The translations under genes were made by a program, and so were the position numbers. DNA of 10,496 nucleotides from JAYOFM01 sp038117225 (GTDB lineage: Bacteria > Pseudomonadota > Alphaproteobacteria > Rhodospirillales > Casp-alpha2), in the NCBI GenBank assembly GCA_038117225.1, contig JAYOFM010000118.1:1-10496 (forward strand), written 5' to 3'. Shown here one piece after another: positions 1 to 6,042 of the stretch. The notes below the pieces were generated by a model. That model was given only the letters and a program-made list of their open reading frames with translations. It was not told where the DNA came from and ran no database searches. The first letter of the stretch is position 1. Each line of letters starts with the position of its first letter.

Positions 1-88
1 CGGCGACCTTCGCCAACACGATCGCCGTCTGCAACGCACGCTCGCTACCGGCACTGCCATCAACGGCTACAACAAATTGACCCGTCAT
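1..88 (-). CDS. Universal stress protein (UspA family), N-terminal fragment cut by the window edge
   Basis: Only the first 29 codons lie in the window; the rest continues past base 1. The fragment contains VAVDGSAGSERAL, which matches the first beta strand and following helix of UspA-fold proteins (a hydrophobic strand, then V-D-G-S-x-x-S-x-x-A-L). The family consists of small cytoplasmic nucleotide-binding or dimerising proteins linked to stress and starvation survival. The ATG at 86-88 is supported by a strong ribosome binding site, GGGGAG on the minus strand (98-103), nine bases upstream. The nearest upstream gene on the same strand is xerC, 391 bases away, so an own promoter is likely. 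The ATP-binding C-terminal Gly motif cannot be assessed. Family assignment rests on a short stretch but is quite characteristic. Confidence 0.75.
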   Translation of the reverse strand, partial: MTGQFVVAVDGSAGSERALQTAIVLAKVA

Positions 89-172
89 GCTTAAGTACTC
101 CCCAATGATGCCTCAGCCACGAATCGCCAACTCGGATATCAATACTGAGGTTAAGGTCAGCGTACGCCTTTC

Positions 173-194
173 TGGTGCGCCAACGTGCGCGCCA
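173..194 (-). other. GC-rich inverted repeat (hairpin) upstream of the stress-protein gene
   Basis: TGGTGCGC (173-180) pairs with GCGCGCCA (187-194) across a six-base loop. This gives eight pairs, one of them a G-T wobble. On the minus strand it would fall about 85 bases before the start codon of the stress-protein gene, so it could be part of its 5' leader or an operator. On the plus strand ATTTT follows, which is terminator-like, but no plus-strand gene precedes it. Function is not known. Confidence 0.35.
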
Positions 195-275
195 ATTTTC
201 GACATTTTGGGGAGCCAGAGAAAATTGACGTCGCGATAATGCGATATGATGGCGATAAACTCTCAGAAAAACCCC

Positions 276-304
276 CTAGTTTCCGAGGTAAACACGGAAA
301 GTAG
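276..304 (-). terminator. Possible terminator or regulatory hairpin downstream of xerC
   Basis: The arms 276-285 and 295-304 (CTAGTTTCCG and CGGAAAGTAG) pair at nine of ten positions, with one G-G mismatch and a nine-base loop. Read on the minus strand, the stem is followed by a G-run and then TTTTT (271-275 then 266-270). This resembles an intrinsic terminator for a DUF484-xerC transcript, about 175 bases after the xerC stop. The G-run between stem and T-run is atypical, so an operator or another RNA structure is equally possible. Confidence 0.3.
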
Positions 305-352
305 CCGCCATCAGTACCGCGTGATATTTGGCGTAAAAAGAATCATTGATCG

Positions 353-374
353 CGAATACATTAATATGCATTCG
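353..374. promoter_or_regulatory. AT-rich 22-base dyad, possible operator
   Basis: CGAATACAT (353-361) and ATGCATTCG (366-374) are inverted copies of each other at eight of nine positions, around the centre TAAT. The symmetry, length and AT-rich core are typical of a binding site for a dimeric helix-turn-helix regulator. It lies between the xerC end and the stress-protein gene, about 265 bases upstream of the latter. No regulator can be named from the sequence. Confidence 0.3.
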
Positions 375-479
375 GGCTAACCGGCGACTTACTTCATCCG
401 GTCAAGGTTACTCAGGTCGAAATTGTATTCGGATCGTTGCACACCGGCAGTGGCCTGAACGGTGGCCTGCGTAGGCCGG

Positions 480-1430
480 TCAATCGCGTCGCTTAGCCCT
501 GGGATGAGCGGCGGCGTAGACCGACTGCAGATGGTTCGAATCAACCGCGGTGTAGCGCTGTGTCGTCGACAGGGACGCGTGGCCGAGCAATTCCTGAATG
601 GTGCGCAGATCGCCACCTCCGTTCAGCAGATGGGTGGCAAAGCTATGGCGCAACGCATGCGGCGTCGCGGAATCAGGCAGGTCCATATACTTGCGGACGT
701 CGCGTACCATGGACTGGGCGATGGCCGGATTGAGGCGCCCGCCACGCACGCCAACGAAAAGCGGGCCGCCACCATCCGCGTCACTATCGTAAGCGTGCGG
801 GCAGAGTTCAAGATAGGCGTCAATACGTGTCCGCACGATGGGCAGCAAGGGGATGATGCGTTCCTTACTGCCCTTGCCGAGCACACGCAACATGTCGCCC
901 GGCGGCAGATCGTCTCGGTCGAGGCCGAGTGCTTCGCCGATTCGCAAGCCACCGCCATACAGCAATGACAACAGGGCCGCGTCGCGTTTACCGACCCACC
1001 GTTCCGGTGCCAGATGCTCGGCGACGGTGACGGCCTCCAGCGCCTCGGCGATGCCCAGCGCCTTGGGCAGGGATTTCGGCTGCTTCGGCGTCGACACGGC
1101 GGCGATGGCCGCATTGGTGACCAGATCATTGCGTTCCATATAGAGGAATAGGCTCTTCAGGGATGATAAGGCGCGTGCGCGCGACGCCGCCGTCAGGCCA
1201 TCGGAAGAGCGCCGCGCGAGGAAGCCCCGGAAATCGATCGGTTTTAATTTGGCCAGATCACGAAGGCCCGGCGCGTGACCCAGGTGGTCGGTCAAAAATT
1301 CGAAAAAAGCCACGATATCGTGACCGTAGGCATCGAGGGTATTGGGCGACGTACGCCGTTCATGCTCAAGCCACGACCGCCAGTCCTCGATGACCCCAAG
1401 GACCCGGGGCTCGGCGCTGGCAGTCTTCAC
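480..1430 (-). CDS. xerC: Tyrosine recombinase XerC
   Basis: XerC acts with XerD at dif sites to resolve chromosome dimers before cell division. The 316-residue protein has the usual family length: an N-terminal SAM-like core-binding domain (about 10-105) and a C-terminal catalytic domain (about 120-310). The complete active-site set is visible: Arg163 in GGGLRIGEALGL, Lys186 in GKGSKE, His258 and Arg261 in HALRHSFATHLL, His284 in LLGHASLSTT and the nucleophile Tyr293 in QRYT. The start is GTG (1428-1430), one base after the DUF484 stop, so the two genes are very likely cotranscribed and translationally coupled. That neighbour and the housekeeping context argue for cellular XerC and against a phage or integron integrase. 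XerD would be the alternative, but the DUF484 linkage favours XerC. Confidence 0.93.
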   Translation of the reverse strand: MKTASAEPRVLGVIEDWRSWLEHERRTSPNTLDAYGHDIVAFFEFLTDHLGHAPGLRDLAKLKPIDFRGFLARRSSDGLTAASRARALSSLKSLFLYMERNDLVTNAAIAAVSTPKQPKSLPKALGIAEALEAVTVAEHLAPERWVGKRDAALLSLLYGGGLRIGEALGLDRDDLPPGDMLRVLGKGSKERIIPLLPIVRTRIDAYLELCPHAYDSDADGGGPLFVGVRGGRLNPAIAQSMVRDVRKYMDLPDSATPHALRHSFATHLLNGGGDLRTIQELLGHASLSTTQRYTAVDSNHLQSVYAAAHPRAKRRD

Positions 1431-1431
1431 C

Positions 1432-2157
1432 CTAACGTTCCAAGACCCGCATTGTGCAGGCCTCGACGACGCGCGCCATGAAGCTGATCAACTCGGTCCC
1501 TTGTCCGGGCTGGAAGACCATCCCGCGCGAACCTAGCGCCAGCATGCCCGCCGGCATGTGTACGCCCGGCTTGATTCTGGCGCAGGCGGCCGATTGGACC
1601 AAGCTGGCGGCGGCGCCGAAGACCGTGCCATCGTCCATGAAATCCTTATATAGCGACACGTCCTGATCGCCGCCGACGATCATGTCCACCGTGTTCATGG
1701 GCAACAACCGTACATGTCCCGATACCAGAGCGGGCACCGGCGGGATCGCGGGCTCGAAGCCGAAACTGACCACGTCGACATCCAGCATCAACGGTAGATC
1801 GTCGACGACGATTCGCGCCAATTGCTCGAACTCCCGCGCGTGCATCATGGCGACGACGGACGCATGAGTACGGGTCTGGATGGTCATGTTGGTGCGGCTT
1901 GTCTCTATCACTTCCTGAGCGCAGTTGCGCAGTTCATCCAGTTCGTCGTTACGACGATCGATCTGGAAGCGTTGGAAATCGACCACGGCATCCTCGCTGC
2001 CATAACGATCAGGCGGCTCCATGGCGGCCAGCAGCTCCGGCCGCTGGCGGAAAAATTCGGGGTGGCGCTCCAGATATTCGGCGACCGTTTCCGGTGCCAC
2101 CGTATCCGTTGGGGTCACCAGGTTCTCGGCCAAATTATCGTCACTGCCTACCGTCAT
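1432..2157 (-). CDS. DUF484 family protein
   Basis: This 241-residue protein belongs to DUF484, a family of unknown biochemical function that is often found immediately upstream of xerC and has a GAF-like fold. The family hallmark is near the N-terminus: VAEYLERHPEFFRQRPELL (25-43). It is followed by a charged helical stretch likely to form a coiled coil (about 57-90). A GAF-like region (about 105-235) ends in PAGMLALGSRG (202-212) and FQPGQGTELISFMARV (215-230). No signal peptide or membrane segment is seen, so it is probably cytoplasmic. The ATG is preceded by AGGAG on the minus strand (2167-2171) at nine bases' distance. It is the first gene of the minus-strand pair, one base from xerC. 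A role connected with XerC is inferred from linkage only. Confidence 0.9.
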   Translation of the reverse strand: MTVGSDDNLAENLVTPTDTVAPETVAEYLERHPEFFRQRPELLAAMEPPDRYGSEDAVVDFQRFQIDRRNDELDELRNCAQEVIETSRTNMTIQTRTHASVVAMMHAREFEQLARIVVDDLPLMLDVDVVSFGFEPAIPPVPALVSGHVRLLPMNTVDMIVGGDQDVSLYKDFMDDGTVFGAAASLVQSAACARIKPGVHMPAGMLALGSRGMVFQPGQGTELISFMARVVEACTMRVLER

Positions 2158-2271
2158 CGCTCAAAACTCCTCGGTCCCAGACACCGTCACGCGCCCCCCA
2201 GGGTGCGCATGCGAATCGGTCTATTATAAACCGGATGGCCCTTAACAAATAAGAAACGCTACAGTGCGGTC
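2158..2271. promoter_or_regulatory. Divergent spacer with promoter candidate for the DUF484-xerC pair
   Basis: These 114 bases separate the divergent DUF484 and priA genes and must serve both. On the minus strand a perfect TATAAT (2223-2228) sits 65 bases before the DUF484 start. The -35 match is poor: TTATTT (2247-2252) with an 18-base spacer, or TTGTTA (2243-2248) with only 14. The DUF484 ribosome binding site is at 2167-2171. For priA, TATTAT or TATAAA on the plus strand (2222-2230) overlaps the same site, without a good -35. No strong Shine-Dalgarno sequence precedes the priA ATG. Confidence 0.4.
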
Positions 2272-4497
2272 ATGGACTCTCTCCCCGCGCGACATCGACC
2301 GACCGCCAACGATACCGTCAACGCGGATGTTTTCGGCGCCGGTGACCGGGTCGCGGTACTGCTGCCACGCCCATTGACCATCGCCTATGATTATCACGTC
2401 CCAGAAGGATTACACCTTTGCGCCGGTGACATCGTGCGCGTGCCGCTGGGTCCCAGCGCCATGTCGGGGGTTGTCTGGGGGCCCGGTAGCGGCGACGTGG
2501 ACGCCGCCAAGCTGCGCGACGTAACGGCGCGCCACGACTGTCCGCCGTTGCCCGACGTCTTGCGCCGTTTCATCGAATGGGTTTCCGGCTACACCCTGGC
2601 CGATGCCGGTGCCGTGCTGCGGTTGGCCATGAGCATGCCGGAGGCGTTCGAGGCGGCGGCGCCGACCACCGCTGTCGCCCTGGCGCCGGTTTTACCGGAC
2701 ATCCGCCTAACCCCGGCACGGACGCGGGTGCTGGAGGTCGCAGCCGGACCGCCGCGCTCGGCATCGGAATTGGCGCGCCAGGCGGGCTGCACGCCTGCTG
2801 TTGTCGCCGGATTGGTTAAACAGGGCGCACTGGTTAGGGTTAGCATGGCGATCACCGGACCGCCGCCACCTAATACGGTACGACCCGGCGTGATACTGGC
2901 GGATGACCAGACCACCGCCGCCAAAGAGCTGATTGAACGGGTTCGCGCGGAGGAATTCTCGGTGACCCTGCTTGACGGGGTTCCCGGCGCCGGCAAGACC
3001 GAAGTTTACTTTGAGGCAGTCTCGCAAGCCGTTGAGACCGGACGCCAAGTGCTGGTGTTGCTGCCCGAGATCGCGCTCAGCGCACAATGGTTGGCGCGTT
3101 TCCGCCAACGCTTCGGTGTCGATCCGGTGGTCTGGCATTCAGAGTTGTCGCGGGGCCAACGACGATCCGCCTGGCGATGGATCGCCGAGGGCAGCGCCAA
3201 GGTCGTCGTCGGTGCCCGCTCGGCCCTGTGGCTGCCGTTTCCCGACCTGGGATTGATCATCGTCGACGAGGAACATGATGCCTCTTTCAAACAGGAAGAC
3301 GGCGTCATCTACAACGCCCGCGACATGGCCGTGGTGCGCGCCAGGCTGGGAGGCTTTGCCGCTGTCCTGGTGTCGGCCACGCCGTCATTGGAAACCGTCG
3401 CCAACGTCGGCCGTGGCCGCTACCTGCGGCTGGAGCTGAAAGCCCGCCACGGCGGTGCCACATTGCCGGACATCAAGGTCATCGACTTGAAGGCGGCGCC
3501 GCCACCTCGCGGTCACTGGCTATCACCGGCGCTGCTCGATGCACTTGCGGAAACCTTCGACGCCGGCGACCAGGCGATGCTGTTTCTTAACCGTCGGGGC
3601 TACGCGCCGCTTACACTGTGCCGCACCTGCGGCCATCGCTTCCAATGTCCCAGCTGCTCAGCCTGGCTGGTCGAACACCGGTTGGCCGGGCGTTTGCAAT
3701 GCCACCATTGCGGCCACCGGACTCGGCTGCCGGACACTTGCCCCGAGTGCGAAACCAAGGACAGTCTGGCCGCTTGCGGTCCCGGAGTCGAACGGCTGGC
3801 CGAGGAAGCCGCCGCCCTGTTTCCCGATCGCCGCACCCTGGTCGCGACGTCGGATACGGTCGCCGGCCCAAAAGCGGCGGCCGACCTTGTCAGCCGCATT
3901 GAGCAGCGCGAGATCGACCTGCTGATTGGCACCCAAATTGTTGCCAAGGGCTACCATTTCCCGCACCTAACCCTAGTCGGCGTGGTCGATGCGGATCTCG
4001 GTTTATCGGGCGGCGACCTGCGGGCCGCGGAACGCACCTACCAGTTGCTCTATCAGGTCGCCGGCCGCGCCGGACGGGCGGAACGGCCCGGCCGCGTGAT
4101 GCTGCAAACCTATATGCCGGAACATCCGGTGATGGCGGCTCTGGCATCGGGCGATCGTGATGCTTTCCTGGCCGCCGAGGAATTGGCGCGGGAAGTCGCC
4201 TGCATGCCGCCACACGGACGCTTGGTGGCGCTGATCGTATCCGGGAAGGAAGAAGCGCTGGTCGACACGGCGGCGCGTGAACTCGGCCGCGCGGCGCCGC
4301 GCGTCGAGGGGGTCAGCGTCTGGGGTCCTGCACCGGCGCCGATGGCGTTGCTGCGCGGCCGCCATCGGCGGCGCCTGCTGATGCGGACGCTGCGCGATAT
4401 CCAGCCGCAGCGGTTGGTGCGGGAATGGATTCGCCGCGCCCGCCTGCCCAAGAAAGTCCGCGTCCAGGTCGACGTCGATCCTTACAGCTTTTTCTGA
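2272..4497 (+). CDS. priA: Primosomal protein N' (replication restart helicase PriA)
   Basis: PriA is a 3'-to-5' superfamily 2 DNA helicase that recognises stalled forks and D-loops and starts primosome reassembly. At 741 residues it has normal length. Visible in order: the N-terminal 3'-DNA-binding domain (about 25-125, starting VAVLLPRPLTIAYDY), Walker A GVPGAGKT (236-243), DEEH Walker B (332-335), SAT motif III (368-370), and a zinc-binding insertion with four CxxC pairs (Cys450/453, 459/462, 477/480, 490/493). GTQIVAKGYHFP (553-564) and motif VI QVAGRAGR (595-602) complete the helicase core. The P-loop deviates from the commoner GVTGSGKT but keeps the G-x4-GKT pattern. There is no strong ribosome binding site; ATG at 2272 is chosen because no alternative start lies between it and the conserved N-terminus. 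It converges on the response regulator with a 39-base gap and no obvious terminator. Confidence 0.96.
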   Translation: MDSLPARHRPTANDTVNADVFGAGDRVAVLLPRPLTIAYDYHVPEGLHLCAGDIVRVPLGPSAMSGVVWGPGSGDVDAAKLRDVTARHDCPPLPDVLRRFIEWVSGYTLADAGAVLRLAMSMPEAFEAAAPTTAVALAPVLPDIRLTPARTRVLEVAAGPPRSASELARQAGCTPAVVAGLVKQGALVRVSMAITGPPPPNTVRPGVILADDQTTAAKELIERVRAEEFSVTLLDGVPGAGKTEVYFEAVSQAVETGRQVLVLLPEIALSAQWLARFRQRFGVDPVVWHSELSRGQRRSAWRWIAEGSAKVVVGARSALWLPFPDLGLIIVDEEHDASFKQEDGVIYNARDMAVVRARLGGFAAVLVSATPSLETVANVGRGRYLRLELKARHGGATLPDIKVIDLKAAPPPRGHWLSPALLDALAETFDAGDQAMLFLNRRGYAPLTLCRTCGHRFQCPSCSAWLVEHRLAGRLQCHHCGHRTRLPDTCPECETKDSLAACGPGVERLAEEAAALFPDRRTLVATSDTVAGPKAAADLVSRIEQREIDLLIGTQIVAKGYHFPHLTLVGVVDADLGLSGGDLRAAERTYQLLYQVAGRAGRAERPGRVMLQTYMPEHPVMAALASGDRDAFLAAEELAREVACMPPHGRLVALIVSGKEEALVDTAARELGRAAPRVEGVSVWGPAPAPMALLRGRHRRRLLMRTLRDIQPQRLVREWIRRARLPKKVRVQVDVDPYSFF

Positions 4498-4536
4498 CCG
4501 CTCACGCCGCCAATGTCTCATTCACGGGTATGATTA

Positions 4537-5103
4537 CTAGCGAATTTCGGCGTTGTCGCCGTCATCGCGAACCGCCCAGCGCCGATCGGGACCAACATAG
4601 TGTTTGGTAACCAGAAATGGCCTCGGATACTGGACGATGGAGCGAATACGGCTATAGAGCCGGTCGGCTGAAAATGGTTTGACCAGATATTCGTTTACAC
4701 CAACGGCGCGGGCTTCCATCACGTGTTCCGCATCGGCATACACCGAAACCATGATGATGGGAACGCGATTGTCCGTGACCTCGTGGCCCCGACGAACCAT
4801 TCGCGTGAACTCGATTCCGTTCATCAGCGGCATTTCGTAACCGATCAGCACGAAATCGAACTGCTCCTTGGTCATTCTTTTCAACGCTTGCGCCGGACAG
4901 CGGCAATCATCGACGCGCTTGATACCGTATCCTCGAAGTGTCGTGCGCAGCAGATTGCGCCAGAAGTTGCGGTCGTCGACGATGAAGAATCGGAGCGTGG
5001 AGATAACCGCGTCAACTTCCTCGGCGGCAATGGTTGGCTCGGCGACGATGCGTTGATATTCAGCCTTCGACGTCTTCGATCTCCGTATTTGAGTAACGGC
5101 CAT
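4537..5103 (-). CDS. Single-domain response regulator with a degenerate receiver (phospho-Asp replaced by Gly)
   Basis: The 188-residue protein has an uncharacterised N-terminal tail (1-37), a CheY-like receiver (about 38-160) and a short C-terminal tail with VGPDRR (170-175). I recall that motif from many alphaproteobacterial receiver-only proteins. No output domain is present. The acidic pair Asp43-Asp44, Ser120 (Ser/Thr position) and Lys142 in VKPF are kept. The phosphorylation position in FVLIGYEMPLMNG is Gly88, codon GGT at 4840-4842. It lies 44 residues after Asp44, as in CheY (Asp13 to Asp57), so the assignment is firm. An in-frame ATG at 5233-5235 would add 44 residues, but that stretch is AT-rich, non-family-like and lacks a ribosome binding site. 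The ATG at 5101-5103 has GGGA eight bases upstream and is preferred. The gene uses rare-looking codons (ATA, AGA, AGG) that the atp genes avoid. Cognate kinase and target are unknown. Confidence 0.85.
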   Translation of the reverse strand: MAVTQIRRSKTSKAEYQRIVAEPTIAAEEVDAVISTLRFFIVDDRNFWRNLLRTTLRGYGIKRVDDCRCPAQALKRMTKEQFDFVLIGYEMPLMNGIEFTRMVRRGHEVTDNRVPIIMVSVYADAEHVMEARAVGVNEYLVKPFSADRLYSRIRSIVQYPRPFLVTKHYVGPDRRWAVRDDGDNAEIR

Positions 5104-5459
5104 GTTACTGATCCCGTTGTTTAAAGTACCCCTTTTCATTACGATATCGAAATAATAATGATTGAATCCGGATACGCCGTCTGTGATGAATCGCACAGCC
5201 TGGCGGGCCGTTTTGCGGGGACGTCGCATCTCCATCGTCGAGAATGCCGAAATCGCCCAGGGAACCGGAAGTAACCCACTGGTAATAATTTACAATTTGG
5301 CACTGTTTTGCCGCGGGGAACGGGCCATTGCATGACCAAGATCGGTATGCTACGACACTGCGCGCTTAGCGTGGGAGCCGCGTCCGATCAGGGGGGACGA
5401 TTCCCCAAAAGATACGGCATCGACCCGCCTTCGAAGGATAAAAAGAGGGAACTTCCCAG
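5104..5459. promoter_or_regulatory. Divergent spacer between the response regulator and the atp operon
   Basis: This 356-base region must carry the promoters of both the minus-strand regulator and the plus-strand atpHAGDC operon. Near the regulator it is AT-rich (5120-5165) and includes the perfect palindrome CGATATCG (5142-5149). A second AT-rich patch lies at 5282-5300. TTGGCA (5297-5302) could serve as a -35 for the atp operon, but no matching -10 stands at normal spacing, so I call no exact promoter. A GGGGA/TCCCC hairpin (5393-5406) lies 53 bases before atpH. The atpH ribosome binding site is GAGGGA (5445-5450). No convincing small gene or known RNA is seen. Confidence 0.5.
5447..5457 (+). 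promoter_or_regulatory. atpH ribosome binding site inside a short dyad
   Basis: The Shine-Dalgarno GAGGGA (5445-5450) lies nine bases before the GTG start of atpH and supports that start. It overlaps the perfect dyad GGGAA-C-TTCCC (5447-5457). In RNA only GGGA/TCCC with a three-base loop could form, so any masking of the site would be weak. Confidence 0.45.
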
Positions 5460-6017
5460 GTGGCATCAGGACAATCAGGGGTTTCCGGCCTCTCCGGTCG
5501 TTATGCGACCGCATTATTTGAGCTTGCGGAACGCGACGGCCAACTCAACGAGGTCGCCGGCGATCTGGCGTCCCTCGACGCCATGTTAAATGCCAGCGAC
5601 GATCTGGCGCGCCTCGTGCGCTCGCCGGTGATGTCGCGCGACGATCAATCAGGCGCCATGGCCGCGGTCATGGAAGCCGCCGGTCTGTCGCCATTGACCC
5701 GCAACTTCGTCGGGGTCGTCGCGGAAAGCCGCCGGCTGTTCGCGTTGGCGAAAATGATTCGCGACTACCGCACGCTGTTGGCCGATCATCGCGGTGAGAC
5801 GACCGCCGAGGTGACATCGGCGGCGCCATTGTCGGACGCCCACATGAAAGCCCTCGGTGACGCGCTGAAACAGGCCTTCGGCACCGAGGTATCCGTCGAA
5901 GCCACGGTCGATCCGGGCGTCATCGGCGGTCTCGTCGTCAAGGTCGGCTCTCTGATGGTCGACAGTTCTATTCGGACAAAATTGCAGCAACTTCGCCTCG
6001 CCATGACAGGGCCATGA
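5460..6017 (+). CDS. atpH: F1 ATP synthase subunit delta
   Basis: Delta sits on top of the F1 alpha3beta3 head and ties it to the peripheral stalk (b subunits) at the cytoplasmic face of the inner membrane. The 185-residue length is standard. The N-terminal helical domain begins at SGRYATALFELAERDG (12-27), and the C-terminal signature is DPGVIGGLVVKVGS (151-164) followed by DSSIRTKLQQL (168-178). The start is GTG at 5460, with GAGGGA nine bases upstream; no ATG lies nearby before the conserved N-terminus. It is the first gene of the operon and ends 25 bases before atpA. Membrane F0 genes are not adjacent, which fits the split F0/F1 arrangement of alphaproteobacteria. Confidence 0.95.
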   Translation: MASGQSGVSGLSGRYATALFELAERDGQLNEVAGDLASLDAMLNASDDLARLVRSPVMSRDDQSGAMAAVMEAAGLSPLTRNFVGVVAESRRLFALAKMIRDYRTLLADHRGETTAEVTSAAPLSDAHMKALGDALKQAFGTEVSVEATVDPGVIGGLVVKVGSLMVDSSIRTKLQQLRLAMTGP

Positions 6018-6042
6018 GAAGGGCCACGAAAGGGTTTACCTG

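Larger units (their letters stand above)
89..479. other. Non-coding spacer between xerC and the universal stress protein gene
   Basis: This 391-base stretch lies downstream of xerC and upstream of the stress-protein gene, both on the minus strand. It is visibly more AT-rich than its surroundings, especially 220-375. I find no convincing gene, tRNA or known RNA in it. It holds the ribosome binding site of the stress-protein gene (98-103) and three inverted repeats: a GC-rich hairpin at 173-194, a hairpin followed on the minus strand by G5T5 at 276-304, and an AT-rich dyad at 353-374. A short GGCCT/AGGCC hairpin (464-477) lies just after the xerC stop but has no T-run. The promoter of the stress-protein gene must be here, but I could not pick a convincing -35/-10 pair. 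Confidence 0.6.

Noticed and set aside
105..239. 44-codon plus-strand open frame in the usp upstream region
   Set aside because: No ribosome binding site, no recognisable protein, and it runs through an inverted repeat.
346..359. Possible FNR/FixK box (TTGAT-CGCG-AATAC), tempting upstream of a stress-protein gene
   Set aside because: Only the left half matches the TTGAT-N4-ATCAA consensus; the right half fails at three of five positions.
464..477. GGCCT/AGGCC hairpin just after the xerC stop
   Set aside because: Only five pairs and no following T-run on the minus strand; such short GC repeats are expected by chance here.
480..1430. The tyrosine recombinase as an integrase of a mobile element
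   Set aside because: Its length, motif set and tight linkage to DUF484 fit cellular XerC; no attachment repeats, tRNA or cargo genes are seen.
4548..4561. CGGCG/CGCCG hairpin near the convergent ends of priA and the response regulator
   Set aside because: It lies inside the regulator's last codons, has only five pairs and no T-run on either side, so it is not supported as a terminator.
5104..5235. 44-residue N-terminal extension of the response regulator from ATG 5235
   Set aside because: The stretch is AT-rich and promoter-like, without a ribosome binding site or family resemblance; ATG 5103 is better placed.
5308..5589. 93-codon plus-strand open frame running into atpH in another frame
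   Set aside because: It overlaps the well-supported atpH by 130 bases and has no family features or ribosome binding site.
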